The position numbers and the translations under genes are program-made. Positions 26,204 through 34,442 of a stretch of DNA of 64,000 nucleotides are shown piece by piece. The DNA is from HyVt-105 sp049975425 (GTDB lineage: Bacteria > Bacteroidota > Bacteroidia > Bacteroidales > VadinHA17). How positions within the stretch are numbered: the first letter of the stretch is position 1; each line of letters opens with the position of its first letter. The stretch spans positions 1-64,000 of the forward strand of contig JBNGDI010000001.1 in the NCBI GenBank assembly GCA_049975425.1, written 5' to 3'. The notes below the pieces were generated by a model. The model searched no databases and had not been told where the DNA came from. It worked only from the letters and a program-made list of their open reading frames with translations.

Positions 26204-28078
26204 ATGGACCGGAAAGATGAACCACTGTTTTCCGCATTTCCCCCTGTCAGTCGCGAAGAATGGGAAGACCAGATCAGGAAAGACCTGAAGGGAGCTGATT
26301 ATGAAAAAAAGCTGGTGTGGAAAACGCTGGAAGGTTTTCGTGTACAGCCGTATTATACGGCTGAAGACCTGAAGAATATTTTTTACCTGGAAGGACGGCC
26401 GGGCGTGTTTCCTTTTGTGAGGGGTGGCTGTGCTTCCGGAAACGACTGGGAAATCAGGCAGGACATCCGGGTGAGCGACCCTGCGGAAGCAAACCGGAAA
26501 GCCCTGGAGGCGCTGGAACGGGGAGCCGAAGCCATCGGATTTGTGTTTAACTTCAGGCATCCGGGCAGCGATAAAGCCTGTGTGGATAAGCTCGACCGGC
26601 TGGTTCAGGGCATTGATCCGGAAAAGGTGCCGCTGTATTTCGAGGGGTTTCCCTGTGCCGCTGATCTGCCTGCCTGGCTGTATGGATACTCTGCAGGCAG
26701 GGGCAGCCATCCGGAGAAAATATCAGGCTCGGCTGGGATCGACCCGCTGGGGGATACCTGTGTTACCGGCAATGATCCCGCCGAAGGGATGGACGGCCTG
26801 GCCCATGTTTTTACCGGCTGGAAGGACAAGCTGAATTCATACCGCCTGATTACGGTACATACCTCTGCTATTCATCATGCAGGGGCCAGCCTGGTGCAGG
26901 AACTGGCTTTCGGGCTGGCCATGGGGCAGGAATATCTGTCTTTTCTGACCGGCAGGGGATTCGATGTACGGCAGGTTGCCCCGAGGATACAGTTCTCCAT
27001 GGTGACCGGATCGCATTATTTCCTGGAAATAGCCAAGCTGAGAGCTGCGCGTTACCTGTGGAGCAGAATACTGGAGGCATGGGGCATGGAACCCGGCCGC
27101 ATACCTCCCATGCACCTGCATTGTATCACTTCACAGCGAAACAGAACAATATTTGATCCTTATGTCAATATGCTGCGGTCGACCACCGAAGCCATGGCAG
27201 CCGTACTGGGCGGGACGGGCTCGCTGAGTGTGGAACCCTTCGATATCCTGGTCCGCGATCCTTCTGCTTTTTCCGAAAGGATTGCCCGTAATACCCAGAT
27301 CATCCTGAAAGAGGAGGCTTATTTCAACAAGGTGGCCGATCCGGCGGCAGGATCCTATTATCTGGAAAACCTTACCGATTCAATGATCGGTGCCTCCTGG
27401 GAGCTTTTCAGAGAAGTGGACAGGATGGGAGGCTTTACCGAAGTATTCCGGAAAGGGTGGATTCAGGAACAGGTTGAGAAGGTGGCTGCAGAGCGTGACC
27501 GGAATGTGGCTCTCAGAAAAGATGTGCTGGTGGGAACCAGCATGTATGCCAACAGCGATGAAACATTACCCGGTGATGTGAAAATTGATAAAGGAAAAGA
27601 TATCCCTTCCGGAGAGCCTCTGCAGCCTCTCCGGCCCCGCCGTGCTGCCAGGGATTTCGATGAGATACGGATGCAGACACAAAAATCCGGGAAGCGTCCC
27701 AGGGTGTTGCTCCTGACATACGGCGATCCTGCCATGCGGCGGGCCCGTGCTACTTTTTCATGGAATTTCTTTGCCTGTGCAGGGTTTGAGATTATTGATC
27801 ATCCGGGGTATGCCAGCCTGGAGGAAGGGATGTCTGCCAGTATGAAAAACCGTGCGGATATTACCGTTATATGCAGTTCCGATGAGGAATATCCGGAGAT
27901 TGTACCTCCTGTTCTAGAGAAACTGAAAGAGAAAACCCTGGTAGTGGTGGCCGGTTATCCGAAGGAACATGTGGACAAACTTAGGGAGGCCGGTCTGAAG
28001 CATTTTATCCATATTGGGCAGGATGTGCCTCAGGCCCTCAGAGAATTTCAGAAAGAACTGGGAATCATTGCCTCATAA
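26204..28078 (+). CDS. mutA: Methylmalonyl-CoA mutase small subunit
   Basis: A 624-residue non-catalytic partner of MutB in the alpha-beta heterodimer. The TIM-barrel part shows blocks shared with MutB such as LARYLWSRILEAWG-like sequence (LRAARYLWSRILEAWG) and SLSVEPFDILVRDPS. The C-terminal flavodoxin-like domain lacks the DxHxxG cobalamin signature, as expected for the small subunit. With MutB it interconverts succinyl-CoA and (R)-methylmalonyl-CoA, used in propionate formation or propionate use. mutB follows after 30 bp. No epimerase, decarboxylase or MeaB-type chaperone gene is nearby. Confidence 0.94.
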   Translation: MDRKDEPLFSAFPPVSREEWEDQIRKDLKGADYEKKLVWKTLEGFRVQPYYTAEDLKNIFYLEGRPGVFPFVRGGCASGNDWEIRQDIRVSDPAEANRKALEALERGAEAIGFVFNFRHPGSDKACVDKLDRLVQGIDPEKVPLYFEGFPCAADLPAWLYGYSAGRGSHPEKISGSAGIDPLGDTCVTGNDPAEGMDGLAHVFTGWKDKLNSYRLITVHTSAIHHAGASLVQELAFGLAMGQEYLSFLTGRGFDVRQVAPRIQFSMVTGSHYFLEIAKLRAARYLWSRILEAWGMEPGRIPPMHLHCITSQRNRTIFDPYVNMLRSTTEAMAAVLGGTGSLSVEPFDILVRDPSAFSERIARNTQIILKEEAYFNKVADPAAGSYYLENLTDSMIGASWELFREVDRMGGFTEVFRKGWIQEQVEKVAAERDRNVALRKDVLVGTSMYANSDETLPGDVKIDKGKDIPSGEPLQPLRPRRAARDFDEIRMQTQKSGKRPRVLLLTYGDPAMRRARATFSWNFFACAGFEIIDHPGYASLEEGMSASMKNRADITVICSSDEEYPEIVPPVLEKLKEKTLVVVAGYPKEHVDKLREAGLKHFIHIGQDVPQALREFQKELGIIAS

Positions 28079-28108
28079 TCAACCTGGTGTATTTCAAACA
28101 GAAACAAC

Positions 28109-30247
28109 ATGAAACCCGATTTTTCCAGGATCAATATTCGTCAATACCGAAAATCAGCAGACCAAAAACCGGAAAACCATGACAGGGAGAAACGGTGGGA
28201 AACACCCGAGTACATAGGTGTGAAGCCCCTGTATACCCGGGAAGACCTGGAAGGGATGGAGCATTTGCATTACGCGGCAGGCCTGCCGCCGTTTCTTCGC
28301 GGGCCCTATTCCACCATGTATGTTATCCGGCCCTGGACCATCAGGCAGTATGCCGGTTTTTCCACGGCTGAAGAATCCAATGCTTTCTACCGAAGAAACC
28401 TGGCTGCCGGGCAGCGTGGCCTGTCGGTGGCATTTGACCTGGCCACCCATCGGGGGTACGATTCCGACCATGAAAGGGTGGTGGGAGATGTTGGCAAGGC
28501 CGGCGTGGCTATCGATTCGGTGCTGGATATGAAGGTGCTTTTTGACCAGATACCCCTGGATAAGATGTCGGTTTCCATGACCATGAACGGAGCCGTGCTT
28601 CCGGTCATGGCTTTTTATATTGTAACGGCGCTGGAGCAGGGAGCCACGCTGGAACAATTGACCGGGACCATTCAGAACGATATCCTGAAGGAGTTCATGG
28701 TGCGCAACACTTACATATATCCTCCCCGGGAATCGATGAAGATCATCGCCGACATTTTTGAGTATACCTCGAAATACATGCCCCGGTTCAATTCCATTTC
28801 CGTTTCCGGATACCATATGCAGGAAGCAGGGGCAACGGCCGATCTGGAGCTGGCCTATACCCTGGCCGACGGACTGGAGTATTTGCGTACCGGAATCTCT
28901 GCCGGGCTGGACATTGACTGCTTTGCACCCCGCATATCTTTCTTCTGGGCCATTGGTATGAACCATTTCATGGAAATTGCCAAAATGAGGGCGGCCCGTC
29001 TGCTGTGGGCAAGGATCGTGAAACAGTTCAATCCGAAGAATCCCAAATCCATGGCTCTGCGGACCCATTCGCAAACCTCGGGATGGAGCCTGACCGAACA
29101 GGATCCTTTCAATAATGTAACGCGAACCTGCATTGAGGCCATGGCCGCTGCCCTGGGGCACACCCAGTCGCTTCACACCAACGCACTGGATGAGGCCATA
29201 GCCCTGCCCACAGACTTTTCAGCCCGCATTGCCAGGAATACGCAGCTGTATATTCAGGAGGAAACCCAGATTTGCCGCAGCGTGGATCCCTGGGGCGGAT
29301 CGTATTACGTGGAATCACTTACGCATGAACTGGTTCACAAAGCCTGGAAGCTCATTCAGGAAGTGGAGGCCCTGGGAGGAATGGCCAAAGCCATTGAGAC
29401 CGGACTGCCCAAAATGAGGATCGAGGAGGCGGCGGCCAGAAAACAGGCCCGCATTGATTCCATGAAGGAGACCATCGTGGGGGTGAATAAATACAGGCTT
29501 GAAAAAGAAGACCCGATCGAGACCCTGGAAGTGGATAATACGGCTGTGCGGGAGGCCCAGATCAGGCGGCTGAAAAAACTGAAGTCGGAACGGAATGCGG
29601 AAGCGGTGAAAAAATCACTGGAAGCCATTACCGAAGCATGCCGGACAGGGAAAGGCAATTTGCTTGAATTGTCGGTGGAAGCAGCCAAAAACAGGGCTAC
29701 CCTGGGTGAAATATCAGAAGCTATGGAAAAAGTGTTCGGACGCTACAAGGCTGTGATCCGTTCCATTTCCGGAGTATATTCCTCAGAATCTATGGAAGAC
29801 AAACAATTTCAGAAAGCCCGGAACCTTGCCCGGGAATTTGCAGCCAGGGAAGGCCGTCAACCACGGATCATGATCGCCAAGCTGGGACAGGACGGGCACG
29901 ACCGTGGGGCCAAGGTGGTTTCTACGGGCTATGCCGATATCGGATTTGATGTGGATATCGGTCCTCTTTTCCAGACCCCTGCCGAAGCAGCCCGCCAGGC
30001 TGTGGAAAATGATGTGCATGTACTGGGCATCTCCACCCTGGCTGCCGGCCATAAAACCCTGGTTCCCCAGGTGATAGAAGAGTTGAAGAAACTGGGGAGG
30101 GAAGACATCATGGTCATTGTGGGGGGAGTAATCCCATCCCGGGATTACGATTTTTTGTACAATGCCGGTGTGGTGGCGATATTCGGGCCGGGGACACCGG
30201 TCAGCCAGGCTGCTGTTAAAATCCTCGAAATACTGATCGGCCAGTAG
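28109..30247 (+). CDS. mutB: Methylmalonyl-CoA mutase large (catalytic) subunit
   Basis: A 712-residue adenosylcobalamin-dependent mutase. The catalytic barrel contains RPWTIRQYAGFSTAEESN near the N terminus and SGYHMQEAGATADLELAYTL. The C-terminal B12-binding domain carries the DxHxxG motif in GQDGHDRGAKVV (D595, H597, with H597 the cobalt ligand), followed by GVIPSRDYDFL. It rearranges succinyl-CoA to methylmalonyl-CoA by a radical mechanism in the cytoplasm. It is the second gene of the mutAB operon, and all key residues are intact. Confidence 0.97.
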   Translation: MKPDFSRINIRQYRKSADQKPENHDREKRWETPEYIGVKPLYTREDLEGMEHLHYAAGLPPFLRGPYSTMYVIRPWTIRQYAGFSTAEESNAFYRRNLAAGQRGLSVAFDLATHRGYDSDHERVVGDVGKAGVAIDSVLDMKVLFDQIPLDKMSVSMTMNGAVLPVMAFYIVTALEQGATLEQLTGTIQNDILKEFMVRNTYIYPPRESMKIIADIFEYTSKYMPRFNSISVSGYHMQEAGATADLELAYTLADGLEYLRTGISAGLDIDCFAPRISFFWAIGMNHFMEIAKMRAARLLWARIVKQFNPKNPKSMALRTHSQTSGWSLTEQDPFNNVTRTCIEAMAAALGHTQSLHTNALDEAIALPTDFSARIARNTQLYIQEETQICRSVDPWGGSYYVESLTHELVHKAWKLIQEVEALGGMAKAIETGLPKMRIEEAAARKQARIDSMKETIVGVNKYRLEKEDPIETLEVDNTAVREAQIRRLKKLKSERNAEAVKKSLEAITEACRTGKGNLLELSVEAAKNRATLGEISEAMEKVFGRYKAVIRSISGVYSSESMEDKQFQKARNLAREFAAREGRQPRIMIAKLGQDGHDRGAKVVSTGYADIGFDVDIGPLFQTPAEAARQAVENDVHVLGISTLAAGHKTLVPQVIEELKKLGREDIMVIVGGVIPSRDYDFLYNAGVVAIFGPGTPVSQAAVKILEILIGQ

Positions 30248-30298
30248 CTGAACCGGATCGGATTTTTTATTACCTTGTGGCATGTAAAGACATCTGCC

Positions 30299-30817
30299 AT
30301 GAAACGTATACTTTTTTTATCCGGTTTTCTTTTGGTTGTGGCCCTTATGGCTGCTGCGCAGGACATGAACCGGGTGGTTCACGATGAAGTGACCGGTGAT
30401 GAGATGCTTATCGGTTACGGGAACCGCCGGGGGTTGCTGCTGGAACCTTTCTTCTCCTGGTTCAGTGAAGAATATGATGCCTATTCTGTAAACAAGCAGA
30501 GCATCCTCGGAATTGAACCCGAGAAGCTGGAAGGGGTGACCATTACCATGGTGCTGGGTACCTGGTGCCCCGATTCCAGAAGAGAAGTGCCGCGGTTCTA
30601 CAAAATTCTTGACCAGCTGGGATTCAACGAATCCAACCTTCGGGTAATCTATGTAAACCGGGATAAGCAAGCCCCTGGCATCAACCTTGATTCACTGGAC
30701 ATATCATATGTTCCCACCATGGTTGTTTACCGGAACGGGGATGAAATAGGCCGGATTATTGAGCATCCGGTGCAGAGACTGGAGGAGGACCTGGCCTTTA
30801 TTCTGTTGAAGGAATAA
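30299..30817 (+). CDS. Exported thioredoxin-fold protein with CxxS motif
   Basis: A 172-residue protein with a signal peptide (ILFLSGFLLVVALMAAAQ). The thioredoxin-like fold is shown by TITMVLGTWCPDSRREVPRFYKIL, the strand NLRVIYVNRD and the cis-Pro loop ISYVPTMVVYRNGDE. The active-site motif is WCPDS: the second Cys of CxxC is Ser. This suggests a monothiol role (reductase of mixed disulfides, isomerase or binding protein) rather than a dithiol oxidoreductase. It has no close operon partner, although mutB ends only 51 bp upstream. Confidence 0.78.
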   Translation: MKRILFLSGFLLVVALMAAAQDMNRVVHDEVTGDEMLIGYGNRRGLLLEPFFSWFSEEYDAYSVNKQSILGIEPEKLEGVTITMVLGTWCPDSRREVPRFYKILDQLGFNESNLRVIYVNRDKQAPGINLDSLDISYVPTMVVYRNGDEIGRIIEHPVQRLEEDLAFILLKE

Positions 30818-30847
30818 CCTTTCCGTGCAGCCTTTTTGATTTTTTTC

Positions 30848-30855
30848 TATCTTTG
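30848..30855 (+). promoter_or_regulatory. -7 promoter box of the DUF4190 gene (TATCTTTG)
   Basis: An exact TAnnTTTG match 30 bp upstream of the DUF4190 ATG. Confidence 0.6.
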
Positions 30856-30885
30856 ATATAAACAACCATTAAAAACCGGTAATTC

Positions 30886-31443
30886 ATGGAAGAACAAACA
30901 TCAAATGCGGGTCAGGGCCTGGGGATTGCCGCTCTGGTTCTGGGTATTGTAGCCCTGATCCTGGCGTTCATTCCCTGCTTTGGCTGGATTGCCCTCATTC
31001 CCGGAATTATTGCCATTATACTGGCTGTTGTGGCCCTTTCCCAGGCCAGCCAGGCAAGGGCTCCGAAAGGGATTATCATTGCGGCCCTGGTGATTTCCAT
31101 TCTGGGAACCAGCGTAGCTGCCGTCTGGGGTGTGATCATTGGTACCGTTGCCTCGCACAGTAATCAGTGGGGAAGAGAATGGTTCCGTTCCCTGGACAGG
31201 GCTTCGGATGAATTTGAAAAGGAATTTGAATCGGGTTACGGGAAGAGCCTCGATGAGGCGGTAAAGGAAATTGACAAGGAACTGGACAAAACACTGGAAG
31301 AGCTGGAAGAGGAAATGGATTCTTCACTGCAGGATATGGAAGGGCTGTCGGATGAAGAAAAAGCTGCCCGGGTGGGCCGTGCTGCGGGAAAGGCTCTGAA
31401 AGAGTTCAGGGAGGAACTTGGAGATACCATTCCCGTTGACTGA
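30886..31443 (+). CDS. DUF4190-type membrane protein with acidic C-terminal helix
   Basis: A 185-residue inner-membrane protein. Two or three transmembrane segments cover residues about 12-85 (GIAALVLGIVALILAFIPCF, IALIPGIIAIILAVVALSQA, GIIIAALVISILGTSVAAVW), the arrangement of DUF4190. The remaining 95 residues are a strongly acidic amphipathic helix with EIDKELDKTLEELEEEMD. Function is unknown. The next small membrane protein gene overlaps its 3' end by 26 bp, suggesting translational coupling and possibly a complex. Confidence 0.75.
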   Translation: MEEQTSNAGQGLGIAALVLGIVALILAFIPCFGWIALIPGIIAIILAVVALSQASQARAPKGIIIAALVISILGTSVAAVWGVIIGTVASHSNQWGREWFRSLDRASDEFEKEFESGYGKSLDEAVKEIDKELDKTLEELEEEMDSSLQDMEGLSDEEKAARVGRAAGKALKEFREELGDTIPVD

Positions 31444-31846
31444 CCCGGGCCACAAGGCTGCGTACCGGACCATTAATCTGATTTTTGCCGCATTGATCGG
31501 GATGATGTTTTTATATGCCGGTGTTTTTTCTGCCGGGGGGAGGCGTTATCCCGTTCCATCCTTTTATGAACTGGCTACGGGAGAAATATCTCCCAGTTCC
31601 GGCCTGTCGCGAAGCTTTTCAGAAACGGTCAGGTTGAACTTCCGGAAGGCAGAAGCCTATCATCCGCACGGAATAAGATTGTTTTTATTTTTCTTCGTGC
31701 AGTTTTTCCTTCGCATGCTGTTTACCATCCTGGCAGCCGCCGGCAGATGGAAGGCCGGTTATCTGGTGGCAATGGATGCAATGATTTCCGTAGCCCTTTT
31801 TATTTATTGCTTCTGGCCGTTCCTGCCTGTATGGGAAATGGCATGA
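31418..31846 (+). CDS. Hypothetical small membrane protein
   Basis: A 142-residue protein I do not recognise. It shows three hydrophobic segments: about 18-40 (INLIFAALIGMMFLYAGVFS), 85-105 (LFLFFFVQFFLRMLFTILAA) and 115-135 (AMDAMISVALFIYCFWPFL). The start is uncertain. A TTG at 31418 keeps the first segment and overlaps the DUF4190 gene by 26 bp, while the first ATG (31502) would cut into that segment. It ends 4 bp before the convergent end of the tsaC gene. Confidence 0.6.
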   Translation: MEIPFPLTDPGHKAAYRTINLIFAALIGMMFLYAGVFSAGGRRYPVPSFYELATGEISPSSGLSRSFSETVRLNFRKAEAYHPHGIRLFLFFFVQFFLRMLFTILAAAGRWKAGYLVAMDAMISVALFIYCFWPFLPVWEMA

Positions 31847-31850
31847 ATAT

Positions 31851-32417
31851 TCATGATTTTCGAAGTATTTTCACTTCGCCGCCTGGGCCGATGCGGATAA
31901 TGTCGGAGGGTGCGGCACGGGTAGTATCATCCTGCCGCCAGGTAACAGTATAATCTACGCCTTGCAGTATCGGTTTCCCGATTTCCGCGAAACAGGAAGG
32001 AGGCGGCTCGCCGTGCAGGTTGGCGGAAGTGGATACCAACGGTTTCCGGAAGCGTTTGATCAGCTCCAGGCAGAAAGGATCACGGCAAACCCTGATCCCG
32101 ATGGAACCGTCATGCGCCATCAGATTGGAGGCCAGGTTTCTGGCTCCTGAAAATACAATGGAAAGAGGTTTGTCGGCAACCTCCATCAGATCGATGGCTA
32201 TTTCCGGAACAGGGTCTACGTAGGAATAAATCCGGTCGACCGTGTCAACCAGGATCAGCATGCTCTGTTTTTCCGCCCTCTGTTTGAGACGGTATATCCT
32301 TTCCACACTGTCCTCTCGGGTGGCATCGCAGCCAATCCCCCATACGGTATCGGTGGGATAAAGGATCAATCCTCCTGTTCTAAGCACCTTCAGTGCGTTC
32401 CGTAAGTCTTTTTCCAT
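31851..32417 (-). CDS. tsaC: Threonylcarbamoyl-AMP synthase (Sua5/YrdC family)
   Basis: A 188-residue YrdC-domain enzyme that makes threonylcarbamoyl-AMP from threonine, bicarbonate and ATP, the first step toward t6A37 in tRNAs reading ANN codons. Visible motifs are GGLILYPTDTVWGIGCDAT, KQRAEKQSMLILV and VSTSANLHGEPP. The ATG at 32417 was chosen because it lies one base after the glycosyltransferase stop; an upstream in-frame ATG would sit deep inside that gene. It is the last gene of the dapD-glycosyltransferase-tsaC operon. Confidence 0.92.
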   Translation of the reverse strand: MEKDLRNALKVLRTGGLILYPTDTVWGIGCDATREDSVERIYRLKQRAEKQSMLILVDTVDRIYSYVDPVPEIAIDLMEVADKPLSIVFSGARNLASNLMAHDGSIGIRVCRDPFCLELIKRFRKPLVSTSANLHGEPPPSCFAEIGKPILQGVDYTVTWRQDDTTRAAPSDIIRIGPGGEVKILRKS

Positions 32418-32418
32418 A

Positions 32419-33537
32419 TCAGAGCAGTTCGCGGTACAGGGTTTCCCATTGTTCTGCAATTTTTTCATCCCGGAAAAGGGTTTCCTGTTCCCGGGCTCTG
32501 GCTGACAGTTTCCCGTGCAGATCATCATCCTGCCACAGCCTGAGTATCTGCCGGCCTATCTCTTCCGGTGAACCCGGGTCCGCATACAGGGCCGCTTCTC
32601 CCCCCACTTCGCTGAAGCAGCCGTTATGTGTAGTGACCACGGGGATCCCTGACCGCATCGCTTCCAGAATGGGTATGCCAAAGCCTTCGAAAACCGACGG
32701 GTAGACCAGCATGCGGGCTGCCTGGTACAGGGCCGGGAGTTCTTCAACCGGCATATTCTCCAGAAAGATAACCGGTTCAACCTGATGGCGGCGAATATAT
32801 TCTTTCACACGCTTTGCATACGGCCGGGCTTTTCCCACCACTACCAGAGGGATCCGGACATGCAGACGGTGCAGGGCCCTGACCACATTCAGCAGGTTTT
32901 TCCGTTCCTCAATGGTCCCTACGCTTAAGATAAAAGTACGGGGCAGGGAGTACCTGCTGAGGGTTTGATACAATTGTTCCTCTGTTAGTCTGTGACTGAA
33001 GGCAGGATGACAGCCCTGATAGATTACCCTGATCCGGTTTGGGGGAATATGCAGAAAATGGATCAGGTCGTTGCGGGTTTGTTCGCTGATGGCCACGATC
33101 CGGTCGGCCGAACGGCAGGCATTCCTGGTTTTGATAGTATAAATGGTGCGGTCCACCGCTGAATATTGCCGCGGATACCTCAGGAATATCAGGTCGTGAA
33201 TGCTGACCACCGACCTTATGCCGGCCTGTTGCAGGCCTGCCGGTATTTCATTGCTAAGCCCGTGATAAATCTGAATGCCGTGATTTTTCAGTTCCGGAAC
33301 CAGGGCCCACGAGCGCCACCACCAGGGGAACCAGCGGTGGATACGTTTCACGGGAGTGTGGATGAATGTATTTGGCTTTGCAGTTTGAGAAAAGAGGGAT
33401 TCCTTCGGAACAGGGGTAAATAGATGAAATTCGTTTCCGGGAAGGTTTTCTGTCAGCAAACGGAGGGTGTCTCGGCTGTAATTACCCAGGCCGCTGCGGT
33501 TGAAGAAAGCCCTTTTTGCATCGAAACCCAGTATCAT
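32419..33537 (-). CDS. Glycosyltransferase family 4
   Basis: A 372-residue GT-B fold retaining glycosyltransferase. The N-terminal half has the acceptor-side motif NRSGLGNYSRDTLRLL, and the C-terminal half the nucleotide-sugar site: SVGTIEERKNLLNVVRALH, then VYPSVFEGFGIPILEAMRSG with the paired Glu of the EX7E motif. It most resembles mannosyl- or rhamnosyl-transferases of surface polysaccharide assembly; donor and acceptor are not predictable. It has no membrane segment. Its ATG overlaps the dapD stop as ATGA, and tsaC starts one base after its own stop, so the three genes are tightly coupled. Confidence 0.9.
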   Translation of the reverse strand: MILGFDAKRAFFNRSGLGNYSRDTLRLLTENLPGNEFHLFTPVPKESLFSQTAKPNTFIHTPVKRIHRWFPWWWRSWALVPELKNHGIQIYHGLSNEIPAGLQQAGIRSVVSIHDLIFLRYPRQYSAVDRTIYTIKTRNACRSADRIVAISEQTRNDLIHFLHIPPNRIRVIYQGCHPAFSHRLTEEQLYQTLSRYSLPRTFILSVGTIEERKNLLNVVRALHRLHVRIPLVVVGKARPYAKRVKEYIRRHQVEPVIFLENMPVEELPALYQAARMLVYPSVFEGFGIPILEAMRSGIPVVTTHNGCFSEVGGEAALYADPGSPEEIGRQILRLWQDDDLHGKLSARAREQETLFRDEKIAEQWETLYRELL

Positions 33538-34361
33538 ACGGCGACATGGTATTCACGCAGGGCGTCGTTCAGTGAGGTTTTCCTGTCGGTCGATTCTTTT
33601 CTTTTCCCGATGATCAGGGCACAGGAGACTTCATAATCCCCGGCCGGAAAACGTTTGGTAAATGAGCCGGGGATCACCACAGAACGCGATGGCACCACCC
33701 CGCGGTATTCCCGGGGCTCTTTCCCGGTGACATCAATAATGCGGGTAGACTGCGTGATCACTACATTGGCCCCCAGCACGGCTTCTTTTTCCACCCGGGC
33801 TCCTTCCACCACGATACTTCTCGACCCGATAAAACAATCGTCTTCAATGATCACGGGAGCTGCCTGAACAGGTTCCAGCACCCCTCCAATGCCAACGCCT
33901 CCGCTTAAATGAACCCGTTTACCTATCTGGGCGCAGGAACCTACCGTGACCCAGGTATCTACCATGGTGCCTTCATCCACATAAGCTCCTATATTCACAT
34001 ACGAGGGCATCATGATCACATCGCGGGCCAGGTATGCCCCGTAACGGGCCAGTGCATGGGGAACCACCCTGACACCCATGGCAGCGTATCCTTTTTTCAG
34101 GGGGATCTTGTCGTGATATTCGAAGGGCCCGGCTTCTACCGTTTCCATTTTGCGGGCCGGGAAATAAAGAAGCACCGCCTTCTTGATCCACTGGTTCACT
34201 GTCCAGCCGTTGCTTCCCGGTTCGGCCACTCTGATCCTGCCCTTGTCAAGCAGTTCTATCACCGCATAAAGGGTTTTCAGGTATTTTGGTTCTTTCAGCA
34301 GGGAGGGGTCATCCCATAGTTGCTCAATCGTGCGTTGATATTCTTGATATGTATTTTGCAT
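33534..34361 (-). CDS. dapD: Tetrahydrodipicolinate N-succinyltransferase
   Basis: A 275-residue left-handed beta-helix enzyme of the succinylase branch of diaminopimelate and lysine synthesis. It transfers succinyl from succinyl-CoA to tetrahydrodipicolinate. Hexapeptide repeats are plain in VMMPSYVNIGAYVDEGTMVD, TWVTVGSCAQIGKRVHLSGG and VGIGGVLEPVQAAPVIIEDD. The ATG at 34361 gives the usual N-terminal helical domain (YQEYQRTIEQLWDD). It heads the dapD-glycosyltransferase-tsaC operon. The divergent S9 peptidase gene starts 81 bp away. Confidence 0.95.
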   Translation of the reverse strand: MQNTYQEYQRTIEQLWDDPSLLKEPKYLKTLYAVIELLDKGRIRVAEPGSNGWTVNQWIKKAVLLYFPARKMETVEAGPFEYHDKIPLKKGYAAMGVRVVPHALARYGAYLARDVIMMPSYVNIGAYVDEGTMVDTWVTVGSCAQIGKRVHLSGGVGIGGVLEPVQAAPVIIEDDCFIGSRSIVVEGARVEKEAVLGANVVITQSTRIIDVTGKEPREYRGVVPSRSVVIPGSFTKRFPAGDYEVSCALIIGKRKESTDRKTSLNDALREYHVAV

Positions 34362-34378
34362 TTGGCAGGTGTTTATTG

Positions 34379-34386
34379 CAAAAGTA
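34379..34386 (-). promoter_or_regulatory. -7 promoter box of dapD (TACTTTTG)
   Basis: An exact TAnnTTTG match on the minus strand, 17 bp upstream of the dapD ATG. Confidence 0.55.
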
Positions 34387-34442
34387 AGAGTAAAATCGAT
34401 AATTTTAGGCTGTTTTTTGTGAAACCGCATAAATACAGGAAC

